Notes under the pieces: model-generated
Databases searched by the model: none
Told to the model about the DNA's origin: nothing
The model's input: only the letters and a program-made list of their open reading frames with translations
Translations under genes and position numbers: made by a program
Shown here: piece after piece, positions 7,486 through 15,230 of the stretch
Position numbering within the stretch: the first letter of the stretch is position 1
Layout: every line of letters starts with the position of its first letter
Assembly: GCA_900770705.1 (NCBI GenBank)
Contig: CAAGLF010000037.1
Span: 1 to 29,908 of the forward strand
Source: Bacteroidaceae bacterium
Lineage (GTDB): Bacteria; Bacteroidota; Bacteroidia; Bacteroidales; Bacteroidaceae
Length of the DNA: 29,908 bases
Direction: 5' to 3'

Positions 7486-9612
7486 GTGCATGCCGCTACG
7501 ACAGTTTACCCTTTCAGGGGTGACAGCCTTTCCACTGTCGCCCCTTTGTTGCATTTGACGGTGCCGCTGGCCGTCGGCATAGCCCTGGCCGACGGGCTCG
7601 CCGCCTGCTTCTGCGGCTTTTCGCCGTTGTGGGCCTGGCTGGCGGGGCTGGCAGGAACAGCGGCGGCTTGTCTGCAGGTACGTCGGGGTCGGCCGTTCCT
7701 TCCCTGGCTGTGGTTGTCGATGGCAAGTGCCGGCATAGCGCTGTGGCAGGCCGACGTACGCGCGCTTCCGCCCGATGCCGACGAGCCGCCCGGCGTACAT
7801 ACGGCGCTGGTGGTGCGCACGGTGCGGCAGACGGAGGCCCGGACGGATCTGGAAGTGCTTCTGCGCGATGCCGAAGGCCGTCGCCGAACCGTGTATTGCC
7901 GCTTGCGGCACGTGCCGCAGGGCGAAAGCGCAGGCTCTGGCGACGCCATTGTCTTCTACGCCCCTCTGCAGCCGCCCTACGACTCCGGCAATCCTTCTTC
8001 CTTCGACTATCGGAAATACTTGCACCGTCGGGGCGTCTCGGGTATGGCCGCCTGTGAGACCGGCCGTTGGCGGAAACTCTCTCCAGAGGCCGCAGCCGGA
8101 TTGTGGCGGGCCGAGAGTATAGCCACCCGCGTACAGATACGCTTCTTGCGCCTGCGCAGGTATCTGTCCGGCTGCCTGGCAGCGTGCTTCGAGGGCGACA
8201 GGCTGGCCATCCTCTGCGCGATGACGCTCGGCGACCGCGCTGCGGTGCCGTCCGGGCTCCGGACGCTCTTCTCCGACAGCGGCACGAGCCACGTGTTGGC
8301 ACTTTCGGGTCTGCATCTGGCCATTTTGTTCGGTTTCTTCAGCCTTTTTCGCTATTTGCTGCCCGGCCGGTGGGGGCGCTGGCTCTTCACGCTGTCTACA
8401 CTCGTTGCCTTGTGGACGTTCGTGCTTCTGACGGGCGCGCCGGTCTCACTTCTGCGCGCTTCTGTGATGGTCAGTGTGTGGCAGGTGGGCCAGATGTTCC
8501 GCTACGGAGGCAGTTCGCTGAACAATCTGGCGCTGGCGGCGCTGCTCATCCTGCTGTTCTCGCCGCAGGCGCTGTTCGACGTGGGCTTTCAGTACACGTT
8601 CCTCTGCGTCTGGACGCTGACGGAAGTGCTGCCACGCTGGCCGTTGCCCGAGTGGGTGCGATGCCGGCCCTGGGTGCGGCGTCTGGTGCGCCTCGTGCTG
8701 CTGACCGTCACCTTGCAGCTGGTGATGGCGCCCCTGCAGGCCTATACGTTCCACACCGTGTCGCTGGCAGGCTGGGTGGCCAACCTGCTTGTCCCGCCTT
8801 TGGCCTATCTGCTGCTGCTTTTCTCCGTGCTCTATTTTTTGACGCCTGCGGCCGTGCAGGCTTTTGTGGCTACAGGACTGACGGCTGCCCTCGACTGTCT
8901 GACGGGCTGGCTCGAATGGTGCAACAGCCTGCCGCTCGGAACGCTGGTGTGGCTGCCTGCCCCCGGTACCGTGGTGGCGCTGTATGCGGGCCTGCTGCTA
9001 TGCGTCTATGGGAAGCCGCTGGGAAGGCCGCTCCGGGCGCTGGGCGGTATGCTCTGCCTGCTGGTGGCGCTGGGAGCGGAGGTGGCTGCCCGTAGTCCCG
9101 CCCGAGTGGCACCGGCCGTCTACTTCTATTCCACGCGTCCGCAGGGAGTGGTGCATTTCGTGCTCTCGGCCGACAGCAGCTACCTTTGGGCACCGCCTGG
9201 CACGCCTGTAGACAGTGCCTGCCACTACATACGCCGCGATTTCTGGCAGGAAAAGCGTATGGCTGAGCCGGCCGACATCCGCTGCGTGCCGCAGACGTCG
9301 CCGCTGGCTGCGGAACTGCCGCTGGTGGCCGCCGGAGGGAGGCTCTTCGCGTTGGTCGACAGCACGACCGCCTTGCCGCGCTCTCCGCTTGCCCTCCGGA
9401 CAGACTTTCTCTACGTGGCCCGCTCGGCAGGCTGGCAGGCAGGACGCGTGCTGGCCGTATTCCGTCCCGATACCGTGGTGCTCGACGGCGCTATGTCGGC
9501 ACGCTGTCGGGCGTTGTGGCTTCGGGAGCTGGAGCTCCGCGGCATTCCGTGTCACGACATACACAGCCAGGGAGCCCTGCGGGTACCGCTCGACGTCGCC
9601 GCGCAGCGCTGA
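7486..9612 (+). CDS. comEC: ComEC/Rec2-type DNA uptake channel protein
   Basis: 708 residues from a GTG start at 7486. No ATG occurs before about residue 80, and the conserved N-terminal helix (LLHLTVPLAVGIALADGL) begins near residue 22, so GTG is the best start. ComEC forms the inner-membrane channel that brings single-stranded DNA into the cytoplasm during transformation. Visible parts: N-terminal membrane helices; a soluble DUF4131-like domain (about 80-200) with the 'YDSGNPSSFDYRKYL' segment typical of ComEC; then the multi-helix competence domain with HVLALSGLHLAILFG near residue 269. The last ~180 residues should match the metallo-beta-lactamase-like domain, but no HxHxDH motif is present, so any such domain is degenerate. 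It is separated from rpe by a stop codon plus one codon. The 37-bp inverted repeat follows 27 bases after the stop. Confidence 0.93.
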   Translation: MHAATTVYPFRGDSLSTVAPLLHLTVPLAVGIALADGLAACFCGFSPLWAWLAGLAGTAAACLQVRRGRPFLPWLWLSMASAGIALWQADVRALPPDADEPPGVHTALVVRTVRQTEARTDLEVLLRDAEGRRRTVYCRLRHVPQGESAGSGDAIVFYAPLQPPYDSGNPSSFDYRKYLHRRGVSGMAACETGRWRKLSPEAAAGLWRAESIATRVQIRFLRLRRYLSGCLAACFEGDRLAILCAMTLGDRAAVPSGLRTLFSDSGTSHVLALSGLHLAILFGFFSLFRYLLPGRWGRWLFTLSTLVALWTFVLLTGAPVSLLRASVMVSVWQVGQMFRYGGSSLNNLALAALLILLFSPQALFDVGFQYTFLCVWTLTEVLPRWPLPEWVRCRPWVRRLVRLVLLTVTLQLVMAPLQAYTFHTVSLAGWVANLLVPPLAYLLLLFSVLYFLTPAAVQAFVATGLTAALDCLTGWLEWCNSLPLGTLVWLPAPGTVVALYAGLLLCVYGKPLGRPLRALGGMLCLLVALGAEVAARSPARVAPAVYFYSTRPQGVVHFVLSADSSYLWAPPGTPVDSACHYIRRDFWQEKRMAEPADIRCVPQTSPLAAELPLVAAGGRLFALVDSTTALPRSPLALRTDFLYVARSAGWQAGRVLAVFRPDTVVLDGAMSARCRALWLRELELRGIPCHDIHSQGALRVPLDVAAQR

Positions 9613-9638
9613 GACAGCGGGCGGCGTATCTCCGAGAA

Positions 9639-9718
9639 ACTTCTGCGGCGAAAGAAAAAACTACAAGGCCCGAAAAAGAAATTTCGGGCCTTGTAGTTTT
9701 TTCTTTCGCCGCAGAAGT
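9639..9718. terminator. perfect 37-bp inverted repeat, probable bidirectional terminator
   Basis: Bases 9639-9675 are the exact reverse complement of 9682-9718, with a 6-base loop (AAGAAA). The inner part is a textbook intrinsic terminator: CTACAAGGCCCGAAA pairs with TTTCGGGCCTTGTAG, flanked by A6 on the left and T6 on the right, so it can work in both directions. The outer part extends the stem with ACTTCTGCGGCGAAAG and its complement, the same core seen in the 21-bp arrays. It lies 27 bases after comEC and would end the rpe-comEC transcript. Confidence 0.85.
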
Positions 9719-9724
9719 GAAAAC
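9641..9724. repeat. 21-bp array, copy C (two units and their mirror image)
   Basis: Starting at 9641 the sequence divides into four 21-base blocks (9641, 9662, 9683, 9704). The first is the TTCTGCGGCGAAAG + A-run + C unit. The last carries its reverse complement (CGCCGCAGAA core), and the middle blocks form the GGCCCGAAA/TTTCGGGCC hairpin. It overlaps the 37-bp inverted repeat. The five bases before it (GAAAC) are shared with copy B at 6687-6691. Confidence 0.75.
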
Positions 9725-9824
9725 CGGGGCCGCCTCTGTGTACGCCAGCGCCTCGAGGGACAGCCCTGCCGGCCTTTCCCGCTTCCCGGAAGTGCGGTAA
9801 CTGTCTGCTTTTTCGCCGATAGGC

Positions 9825-9855
9825 TTGGGTATATCGGATTTTCTGCGTTCCTTTG
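9825..9855 (+). promoter_or_regulatory. probable promoter of the S9 peptidase gene
   Basis: TTCCTTTG at 9848-9855 is one base off the TAnnTTTG -7 consensus. TTG at 9825-9827 lies 20 bases upstream, the expected spacing for a -33 box. The transcript would start near 9862, about 22 bases before the ATG at 9884. Confidence 0.5.
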
Positions 9856-9883
9856 CACCTCATTTTGAAAGTTCCGCCCAGAT

Positions 9884-11776
9884 ATGTCCCTCTCCCACGA
9901 CAGAAAGCCGATTCCCCTCGAAGACTTTTTCCGTAATCCCGCCCATTCGGCCTACCAGATAGCCCCCGACGGCCGCCACATCGCCTTTATGGCGCCCTAT
10001 CGCGACCGGATGAACATCTATGTGCAGCCCACTGGCGGCGGAGAGCCGCTGAGGCTTACCTCGGAGACCGCCAGGAGCGTGGGAGGCTATATGTGGGCCG
10101 ACAGTCGCCGCATCCTCTACGTGAAGGACAACGGCGGAGACGAGAACTACCGCCTCTTCGGTATCAACATCGACGGGACGGGAGAGTGCGGGTACACCGA
10201 TTTCCCCGGCGTGCGTACCACGATTATCGACGACCTTGAGGAGGTGCCGGACGAGGTGATGATAGGCCTCAACCGCCGCAACCCGGAAGTGTTCGACCCC
10301 TACCGCCTGAACCTGCGCACCGGAGAACTGACACAACTGGCCGAAAACCCCGGCAACTGGCAGGGCTGGATGACCGACCACGCAGGAAGACTGCGCGCCA
10401 CCGTAGCTATCGTCGACGGAGTCAACACGCAAATCCTCTACCGCGACGACGAGAGCGAGGACTTCCGACCTGTGCTGACGACCAACTTCAGAGAGACGGT
10501 GAACTTCCTCGAATTTACCGCCGACAACCGCTATGTCTATGCGGCCAGCAACCTCGGGAGAGACAAGATGGCCCTGGTGAGGCTCGACCCCCGCACCTGC
10601 GAGGAGTTGGAGGTGCTCTATGAGCACGACCGCTACGACATATCCTCGATGGCCTACTCCCGGAAGCGCGGCCGCCTGCTGGCGGTCTACTGCACGGGAC
10701 ACAAGGAACCCGTACGCCACTATTTTGACCCCGAAGAGGCTGCCCTGCGCGAGAAGATACGCAGTTTCTTCCCCGGACACCGCTTCGGAATTGTCGACAA
10801 CGACCGTCAGGAGGAGCAATACCTCATCTATGTCGGCGGCGACCGCACAAAGGGTACCTACTACTATTATAATATACACGAGGAGGCACCCCGTAAAATC
10901 GCCGAGCCTGCGCCGTGGATCAGGGAGGAAGATATGGTGCCGATGGAAGCCGTGACGTACACCTCGCGCGACGGGCTGACCATCGAAGCCTATCTGAGTC
11001 TGCCGAATGGAGCCACTACGGGCACGTGTGACGCCGGCGGATTTCCCGATATCGACCGTACGAAATACCCCGACGGCCTGCCGACGGTGATTATCCCACA
11101 TGGGGGACCCTGGGCCCGCGACGGCTGGGGCTACAGCAGCGAAGTGCAGTTCCTGTGCAACCGTGGCTACGCGGTGTTCCAAATGAATTTCCGCGGCAGC
11201 ACCGGCTATGGACGCAAGTTCCTCGAAGCAAGCTACAAGCAGTGGGGACTGAAAATGCAGGACGACATTACGGACGGCGTGGAACGACTCAAGGCGTTGC
11301 ACATCGCCGACCCGAAACGCATCGGCATTTATGGAGGCTCGTACGGCGGATATGCCGTGCTGGCCGGCCTCGCATTTACGCCGAAACTCTATGCCTGTGG
11401 GGTAGACTACGTAGGCGTGTCGAACTTGTTCACCTTTATGAAGACCATTCCCCCTTATTGGCGGCCCTTGCTCGAAATGATGTATGAGCAGGTGGGCGAC
11501 CCGCAGAAGGACAAGGCCCAGCTGGAGGCGACTTCGCCTGCCCTGCATGCCGACTGCATAGAAGCGCCCCTCTTTATCGCCCAGGGAGCCAACGATCCCC
11601 GTGTGAACAAGGCGGAAAGCGACCAGATGGTGGCCGCTCTCAGAGCAAGGGGCGTGGAAGTGGAATATATGGTGAAGGACAACGAGGGACACGGTTTCCA
11701 CAATCAGGAGAACCGCTTCGACTTCTATAGGGCCGTGGAGCGCTTCCTGGCCAGACATCTTCGGCCCGAGGCGTAA
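9884..11776 (+). CDS. S9 family (prolyl oligopeptidase-type) serine peptidase
   Basis: 630 residues. The N-terminal half (about 1-350) looks like the beta-propeller that restricts entry to short peptides, opening with IAPDGRHIAFMAPYRDRMNIYV-like blades. The C-terminal half is an alpha/beta hydrolase: the oxyanion region PHGGPWARDGWG, the FRGSTGYGRKF segment, the nucleophile motif GGSYGGY with S486, then D571 in GANDPRV and H603 in EGHGFH. The triad is complete. No signal peptide is visible, so it is likely a cytoplasmic oligopeptidase or acylaminoacyl-peptidase; the exact specificity cannot be read. It has its own probable promoter. The next gene starts about 10-25 bases after its stop, so they are probably co-transcribed. 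Confidence 0.92.
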   Translation: MSLSHDRKPIPLEDFFRNPAHSAYQIAPDGRHIAFMAPYRDRMNIYVQPTGGGEPLRLTSETARSVGGYMWADSRRILYVKDNGGDENYRLFGINIDGTGECGYTDFPGVRTTIIDDLEEVPDEVMIGLNRRNPEVFDPYRLNLRTGELTQLAENPGNWQGWMTDHAGRLRATVAIVDGVNTQILYRDDESEDFRPVLTTNFRETVNFLEFTADNRYVYAASNLGRDKMALVRLDPRTCEELEVLYEHDRYDISSMAYSRKRGRLLAVYCTGHKEPVRHYFDPEEAALREKIRSFFPGHRFGIVDNDRQEEQYLIYVGGDRTKGTYYYYNIHEEAPRKIAEPAPWIREEDMVPMEAVTYTSRDGLTIEAYLSLPNGATTGTCDAGGFPDIDRTKYPDGLPTVIIPHGGPWARDGWGYSSEVQFLCNRGYAVFQMNFRGSTGYGRKFLEASYKQWGLKMQDDITDGVERLKALHIADPKRIGIYGGSYGGYAVLAGLAFTPKLYACGVDYVGVSNLFTFMKTIPPYWRPLLEMMYEQVGDPQKDKAQLEATSPALHADCIEAPLFIAQGANDPRVNKAESDQMVAALRARGVEVEYMVKDNEGHGFHNQENRFDFYRAVERFLARHLRPEA

Positions 11777-11800
11777 GAAAAAGTGATGATAAGCACAGCA

Positions 11801-13120
11801 ATGAAAATACTTGCCTGGAAGATACTCCTGCCGCAACGGAAAGAAAAGTTTCTGACGAAGAAAAGCTTCTTTCTGCCCTTTCTGTTCCTGCTGTCGTGCG
11901 CGGCAGGGCGAGCCGGTGTGCCGTCAGTAGAAGCCGACAGCCTCGCAGCAGACCTTTCCGGCCGCTTGGTGGCGACGGAGACGGAGATAGACACCTCGCT
12001 GACATACTGCCTGAACGCCGATGTCGAGGCTTTGGCTTTCTTTCAGGACAACGAGTTCGACGGCCCTGTCAGCAAGGGATATTCCGTGCCCGGAGTGTGG
12101 CTGCGCCCCCGACTTACGTACATTCCTCACCCTCAGATAAAGCTGGAACTCGGACTGCACGCCCTGATCTACGACGGTGCCAACAAGTATCCCTGCTATG
12201 CCTATCGCGACATCGCCACATGGAAAGGCAATCAGTATCAGAGCGGCAGCCACGTCCTCCCCTTTTTCCGCGCACAGGCCCGGCTGGGAAAGGCCGACGT
12301 CGTGCTCGGCAACTTGTACGGCGGCAGCCAGCACGGACTGGCCCTGCCGCTCTACAATCCCGAACTCAATCTGACCGCCGACCCCGAGATGGGAGCGCAG
12401 CTGCGTCTGGCGTTGCCCTACTACCACCTGGACACGTGGATTGACTGGCAGAGTTATATCTTTGAGCAGGATACACATCAGGAAGCCTTCTCAGTGGGCG
12501 TCGTGCAGCGTATTCGCTTCAACCGGAAGCCGCGGGCGTGGGAATTTTCGGTGCCGCTGCAGGTCGTGCTGCAACATCGCGGGGGCGAACAGGACAATAC
12601 GTATCTGGGCGTGCAGACATTGGTGAACGCCGCTGCTGGCGTAAGCGTGCAGTGGAACGTCCGGCGCCCGACGCTGACGCGTATGAATATCGACATCTAC
12701 GGCCTCGAGGCGTGGCAGCAGAGCGGAAAACTGTGGCCGTTCGACCTTGGCGCGGCCTTCTTCGGCAGTGTGAGTGCCGACCTTTGGGACGCGCTTCGGC
12801 TCAAGGGCGGTGTGTTCCACTCCAAAGACTTCGTGTCGCTCTATGGCGCTCCCTTCTTCGGCTCCTGCTCCACCAAGACGACGGGAGGCCGCTTCACGCG
12901 GATGACCACGGGCTACTGGAGCGTGGAGTACAGCAAGACTTTCTCCCGACGGTACGTGTTCGGCGCGAAGGCCGAGGGCTACGTGAGCTGCAGCGGCGAT
13001 TTGTATTTGCCGAGTGGCGTAGAGAAGGGCGGTGTACACAATGCCTTCTCTTTCGGACTTTATCTGAAAATCCATCCCCGCTTTCTGCTGAAAAACTTCG
13101 GACGCAGTAAAAAGAAATAG
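11801..13120 (+). CDS. putative outer-membrane beta-barrel protein
   Basis: About 439 residues from the ATG at 11801; GTG at 11783 and ATG at 11786 are in-frame alternatives. The N-terminus is odd: a long basic stretch (ILLPQRKEKFLTKKS) precedes the hydrophobic core FFLPFLFLLSCAAGRAG of a signal sequence. A Cys (residue 33 from the ATG at 11801) gives a weak lipobox-like LLSC. The mature part has many alternating aromatic/polar strands and pairs such as LRPRLTYIPHPQIKLELGLHAL and DVVLGNLYGGSQHGL, as expected for a barrel. It ends in a basic tail (FGRSKKK) rather than an aromatic residue. I recognise the DNEFDG.../GVWLRPRLTY pattern from Bacteroidales barrel proteins of unknown function; a Wzi-like capsule role is possible but not shown. 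It lies between the S9 peptidase and gph, 4 bases before the latter. Confidence 0.75.
   Translation: MKILAWKILLPQRKEKFLTKKSFFLPFLFLLSCAAGRAGVPSVEADSLAADLSGRLVATETEIDTSLTYCLNADVEALAFFQDNEFDGPVSKGYSVPGVWLRPRLTYIPHPQIKLELGLHALIYDGANKYPCYAYRDIATWKGNQYQSGSHVLPFFRAQARLGKADVVLGNLYGGSQHGLALPLYNPELNLTADPEMGAQLRLALPYYHLDTWIDWQSYIFEQDTHQEAFSVGVVQRIRFNRKPRAWEFSVPLQVVLQHRGGEQDNTYLGVQTLVNAAAGVSVQWNVRRPTLTRMNIDIYGLEAWQQSGKLWPFDLGAAFFGSVSADLWDALRLKGGVFHSKDFVSLYGAPFFGSCSTKTTGGRFTRMTTGYWSVEYSKTFSRRYVFGAKAEGYVSCSGDLYLPSGVEKGGVHNAFSFGLYLKIHPRFLLKNFGRSKKK
11826..11870. repeat. possible degenerate 21-bp repeat inside a coding region
   Basis: Two loosely related units lie in the first codons of the barrel gene: one with CCTGCCGCAACGGAAAG and one (11850-11870) beginning TTCTGACGAAGAAAAG. 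In frame they encode LPQRKEK and FLTKKSF. These resemble the FLSRKEK and LLSRKKK that the units of copy A would encode. Identity is far weaker than among copies A-C, so chance is not excluded. Confidence 0.3.
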
Positions 13121-13124
13121 GCAG

Positions 13125-13763
13125 ATGAAAACCATTATTTTCGATCTCGACGGAACTTTGCTCGATACCTTGGACGACTTGTGCGACAGCGTGAACTACG
13201 CCCTGCGTACAAATGGAATGCCTGAGCGCTCAAAACCGGAGGTGCGCCGCGCCTTGGGCAACGGCATCCGCAGTCTGATGGCCGCCAGCGTTCCTCCGGG
13301 AACGGCCGAAGCCGACTTCGAGACGGCCTTCCTCACCTTCCGCAATTACTACACTTCCCATTGCCGGCTGCGCACACAGCCCTATGCGGGAGTGCCCGAA
13401 ACATTGCACAACCTGCGCCGCCGCGGGTGCAGAATGGGCATTGTGTCGAATAAGCTCGACCCTGCGGTGAAGGAGCTTTGGCGCCATTTCTTCCGCGACA
13501 CCATCGAGAGTGCCGTGGGCGAAAGTGCGACTGTGCGGCGCAAGCCCAGTCCGGACGGCCTCCTTGCCGTGCTCGCAGAACTGGGCGGCACGCCCGAGAA
13601 TGCCCTCTATGTGGGCGACTCTGAGGTAGACATTGAGACGGCCCGCCGCGCCGGTATCCCTTGTGTCAGTGTTACCTGGGGCTTTCGCGACAGGGATGTC
13701 CTCGTGGCTGCCGGTGCCACCCTCCTCATATCCCGCCCCGAAGAACTGGAAGCGCTCGCGTGA
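13125..13763 (+). CDS. gph: HAD hydrolase, phosphoglycolate phosphatase type
   Basis: 212 residues. HAD-superfamily motifs are complete: FDLDGTLLDT (nucleophile D7, general acid D9) at the start, a helical cap (about 15-90), Ser in the GIVSNK segment (motif II), Lys in RRKPSPDG (motif III), and YVGDSEVDIETARRAG (motif IV, D165 and D169). The LGNGI/LRTQPYAGV pattern is that of Gph, which dephosphorylates 2-phosphoglycolate arising from DNA repair. The HAD family is broad, so the substrate is the least certain part. The gene begins 4 bases after the barrel gene and is followed by a strong terminator, so it closes that transcript. Confidence 0.88.
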   Translation: MKTIIFDLDGTLLDTLDDLCDSVNYALRTNGMPERSKPEVRRALGNGIRSLMAASVPPGTAEADFETAFLTFRNYYTSHCRLRTQPYAGVPETLHNLRRRGCRMGIVSNKLDPAVKELWRHFFRDTIESAVGESATVRRKPSPDGLLAVLAELGGTPENALYVGDSEVDIETARRAGIPCVSVTWGFRDRDVLVAAGATLLISRPEELEALA

Positions 13764-13780
13764 TTCCTCCCCGGCCATAA

Positions 13781-13825
13781 GGCCCCCGATGCTGCCCGAA
13801 AGGGTGGGTCGGGGGCCTCTTTTTG
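13781..13825 (+). terminator. intrinsic terminator after gph
   Basis: AGGCCCCCGA at 13781-13790 pairs with TCGGGGGCCT at 13810-13819. The stem continues inward to a GCCC-GAAA-GGGT tip and is followed by CTTTTT. It separates gph from the prfA promoter. Confidence 0.9.
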
Positions 13826-13869
13826 GGTCTATACCGCGGGGTTTATGCGGATATATCGGACTTTTGTAG

Positions 13870-13877
13870 TACTTTTG
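13870..13877 (+). promoter_or_regulatory. -7 promoter box of prfA
   Basis: TACTTTTG matches TAnnTTTG. No good -33 box is visible (only TTTATG at 13843-13848). The transcript would start near 13884, so the long open frame from 13845 cannot be the translated one. The start at 13899 gives a leader of about 15 bases. Confidence 0.6.
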
Positions 13878-13898
13878 CGCCCGGAAAAACGAACTACT

Positions 13899-15011
13899 AT
13901 GGCAGATACGAATACGATATTAGAGAAACTCGACGGCCTGCAGGCCCGCTTCGAGGAAGTGGCTACCCTCATTACCGACCCTAACGTGATAGCAGATCAG
14001 CAGCGCTACGTGCGACTCACCAAAGAGTATAAGGACCTGGAAGAACTGATGGCGGCACGGAAGGAATATGCCAATATGCTGGGCAATCTCGAAGAGAGCA
14101 AGAACATCCTCCTGACAGAGAGCGACCCTGAAATGAAGGAGATGGCCAGAGAAGAGGTGGCCGCCTGCGAACGCCGTATCCCAGAGCTGGAAGAACAGAT
14201 AAAGTTGATGCTCGTTCCCAAGGACCCCGAGGACGCGAAGAACGCCATCCTGGAGATACGTGGGGGTACGGGTGGCGACGAGGCCGCCCTCTTTGCCGGC
14301 GATCTCTTCCGTATGTATAGCAAGTATTGCGAGGCAAAGGGCTGGAAGCTTGAGATCAGCAGTGCCAGCGAGGGCGCAGCGGGAGGCTTCAAGGAGATTG
14401 TGTGCAGCGTCACGGGCACCGAGGTCTACGGCACGTTGAAGTACGAAAGCGGTGTACATCGGGTGCAGCGTGTGCCCGTCACGGAGACACAGGGCCGCGT
14501 GCACACCTCGGCTGCTACCGTGGCTGTGCTGCCGGAGGCCGAGGCTTTCGATGTCGTCATCAACGAAGGTGAAATCAAGTGGGATACATTCCGCTCTAGC
14601 GGCGCGGGCGGTCAGAACGTCAACAAGGTGGAGTCCGGCGTGCGGTTGCGCTACAACTGGAAAAATCCCAATACGGGTGTGGTCGAAGAGATACTCATAG
14701 AATGTACGGAAACACGCGACCAACCGAAGAACAAGGAGCGCGCTCTGGCCCGCCTCCGCACTTTCATCTACGACAAGGAGCACCAGAAGTACGTCGACGA
14801 CATCGCCAGCCGCCGCAAGACCCTCGTCTCTACCGGCGACCGCTCGGCCAAGATACGCACTTACAATTACCCGCAGGGCCGTATCACCGACCATCGCATC
14901 AACTATACCATCTACAACCTTTCGGCCTTTATGGACGGCGACATCCAGGACTGTATCGACCATCTCATTGTAGCAGAGAACGCAGAACGCCTCAAGGCTG
15001 GGGAGCTGTAA
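13899..15011 (+). CDS. prfA: peptide chain release factor 1
   Basis: 370 residues from the ATG at 13899 (MADTNTILEKL...). RF1 recognises UAA and UAG stop codons in the ribosomal A site and triggers release of the finished protein. The catalytic GGQ motif is at residues 237-239 (GAGGQNVNK). The stop-codon reading motif is PVT at 193-195, the PxT form of RF1, not the SPF form of RF2. The N-terminal coiled region (1-100) and the C-terminal RSAKIRTYNYPQ-like segment are intact. It has its own -7 box and ends with a long hairpin 41 bases after the stop. Confidence 0.97.
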   Translation: MADTNTILEKLDGLQARFEEVATLITDPNVIADQQRYVRLTKEYKDLEELMAARKEYANMLGNLEESKNILLTESDPEMKEMAREEVAACERRIPELEEQIKLMLVPKDPEDAKNAILEIRGGTGGDEAALFAGDLFRMYSKYCEAKGWKLEISSASEGAAGGFKEIVCSVTGTEVYGTLKYESGVHRVQRVPVTETQGRVHTSAATVAVLPEAEAFDVVINEGEIKWDTFRSSGAGGQNVNKVESGVRLRYNWKNPNTGVVEEILIECTETRDQPKNKERALARLRTFIYDKEHQKYVDDIASRRKTLVSTGDRSAKIRTYNYPQGRITDHRINYTIYNLSAFMDGDIQDCIDHLIVAENAERLKAGEL

Positions 15012-15051
15012 TGCTTGCACTGGGCTTCCCCCAACCATACTTTCCCATCCG

Positions 15052-15117
15052 TCGGGCGGATTTTCCGCGTTGTCTTCGGGACGTTTTGTCCTGCCGGCAA
15101 CCGGAAAATCCGCCCGA
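15052..15117 (+). terminator. long hairpin after prfA, probable terminator
   Basis: TCGGGCGGATTTTCCG at 15052-15067 is the exact reverse complement of 15102-15117 (16 bp). The 34-base interior can pair further (GTTG/CAAC and GGAC/GTCC). The trailing sequence TTTGTCGTCTTTG is only moderately T-rich, so it is a weaker intrinsic terminator than the others, but its place between prfA and the purC promoter fits. Confidence 0.65.
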
Positions 15118-15186
15118 TTTGTCGTCTTTGTGGGGCGGAAAGCCATCTCGCTGGCTGAAATCGTGCAGAGAAAGCGAGAAAAGTGC

Positions 15187-15194
15187 TACCTTTG
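15187..15194 (+). promoter_or_regulatory. -7 promoter box of purC
   Basis: TACCTTTG is identical to the boxes at 4747 and 19140. No clear -33 box was found 19-22 bases upstream. The expected transcript start near 15201 supports the ATG at 15231 over the open frame from 15183. Confidence 0.6.
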
Positions 15195-15230
15195 CAGCCT
15201 GTAAATCCAACCATTAAATACGTTTATATT

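Noticed and set aside
9860..11836. A 658-codon antisense open frame over the S9 peptidase gene
   Set aside because: The sense frame carries a complete Ser-Asp-His triad and propeller. The antisense product looks like no known family.
11801..13120. Firm assignment as a Wzi capsule-assembly protein
   Set aside because: The barrel-like strand pattern fits, but I could not find Wzi-specific motifs, and no capsule genes are nearby.
13920..15146. A 408-codon antisense open frame over prfA
   Set aside because: The sense strand is an intact RF1 with GGQ and PxT motifs; the antisense frame also runs through the terminator hairpin.
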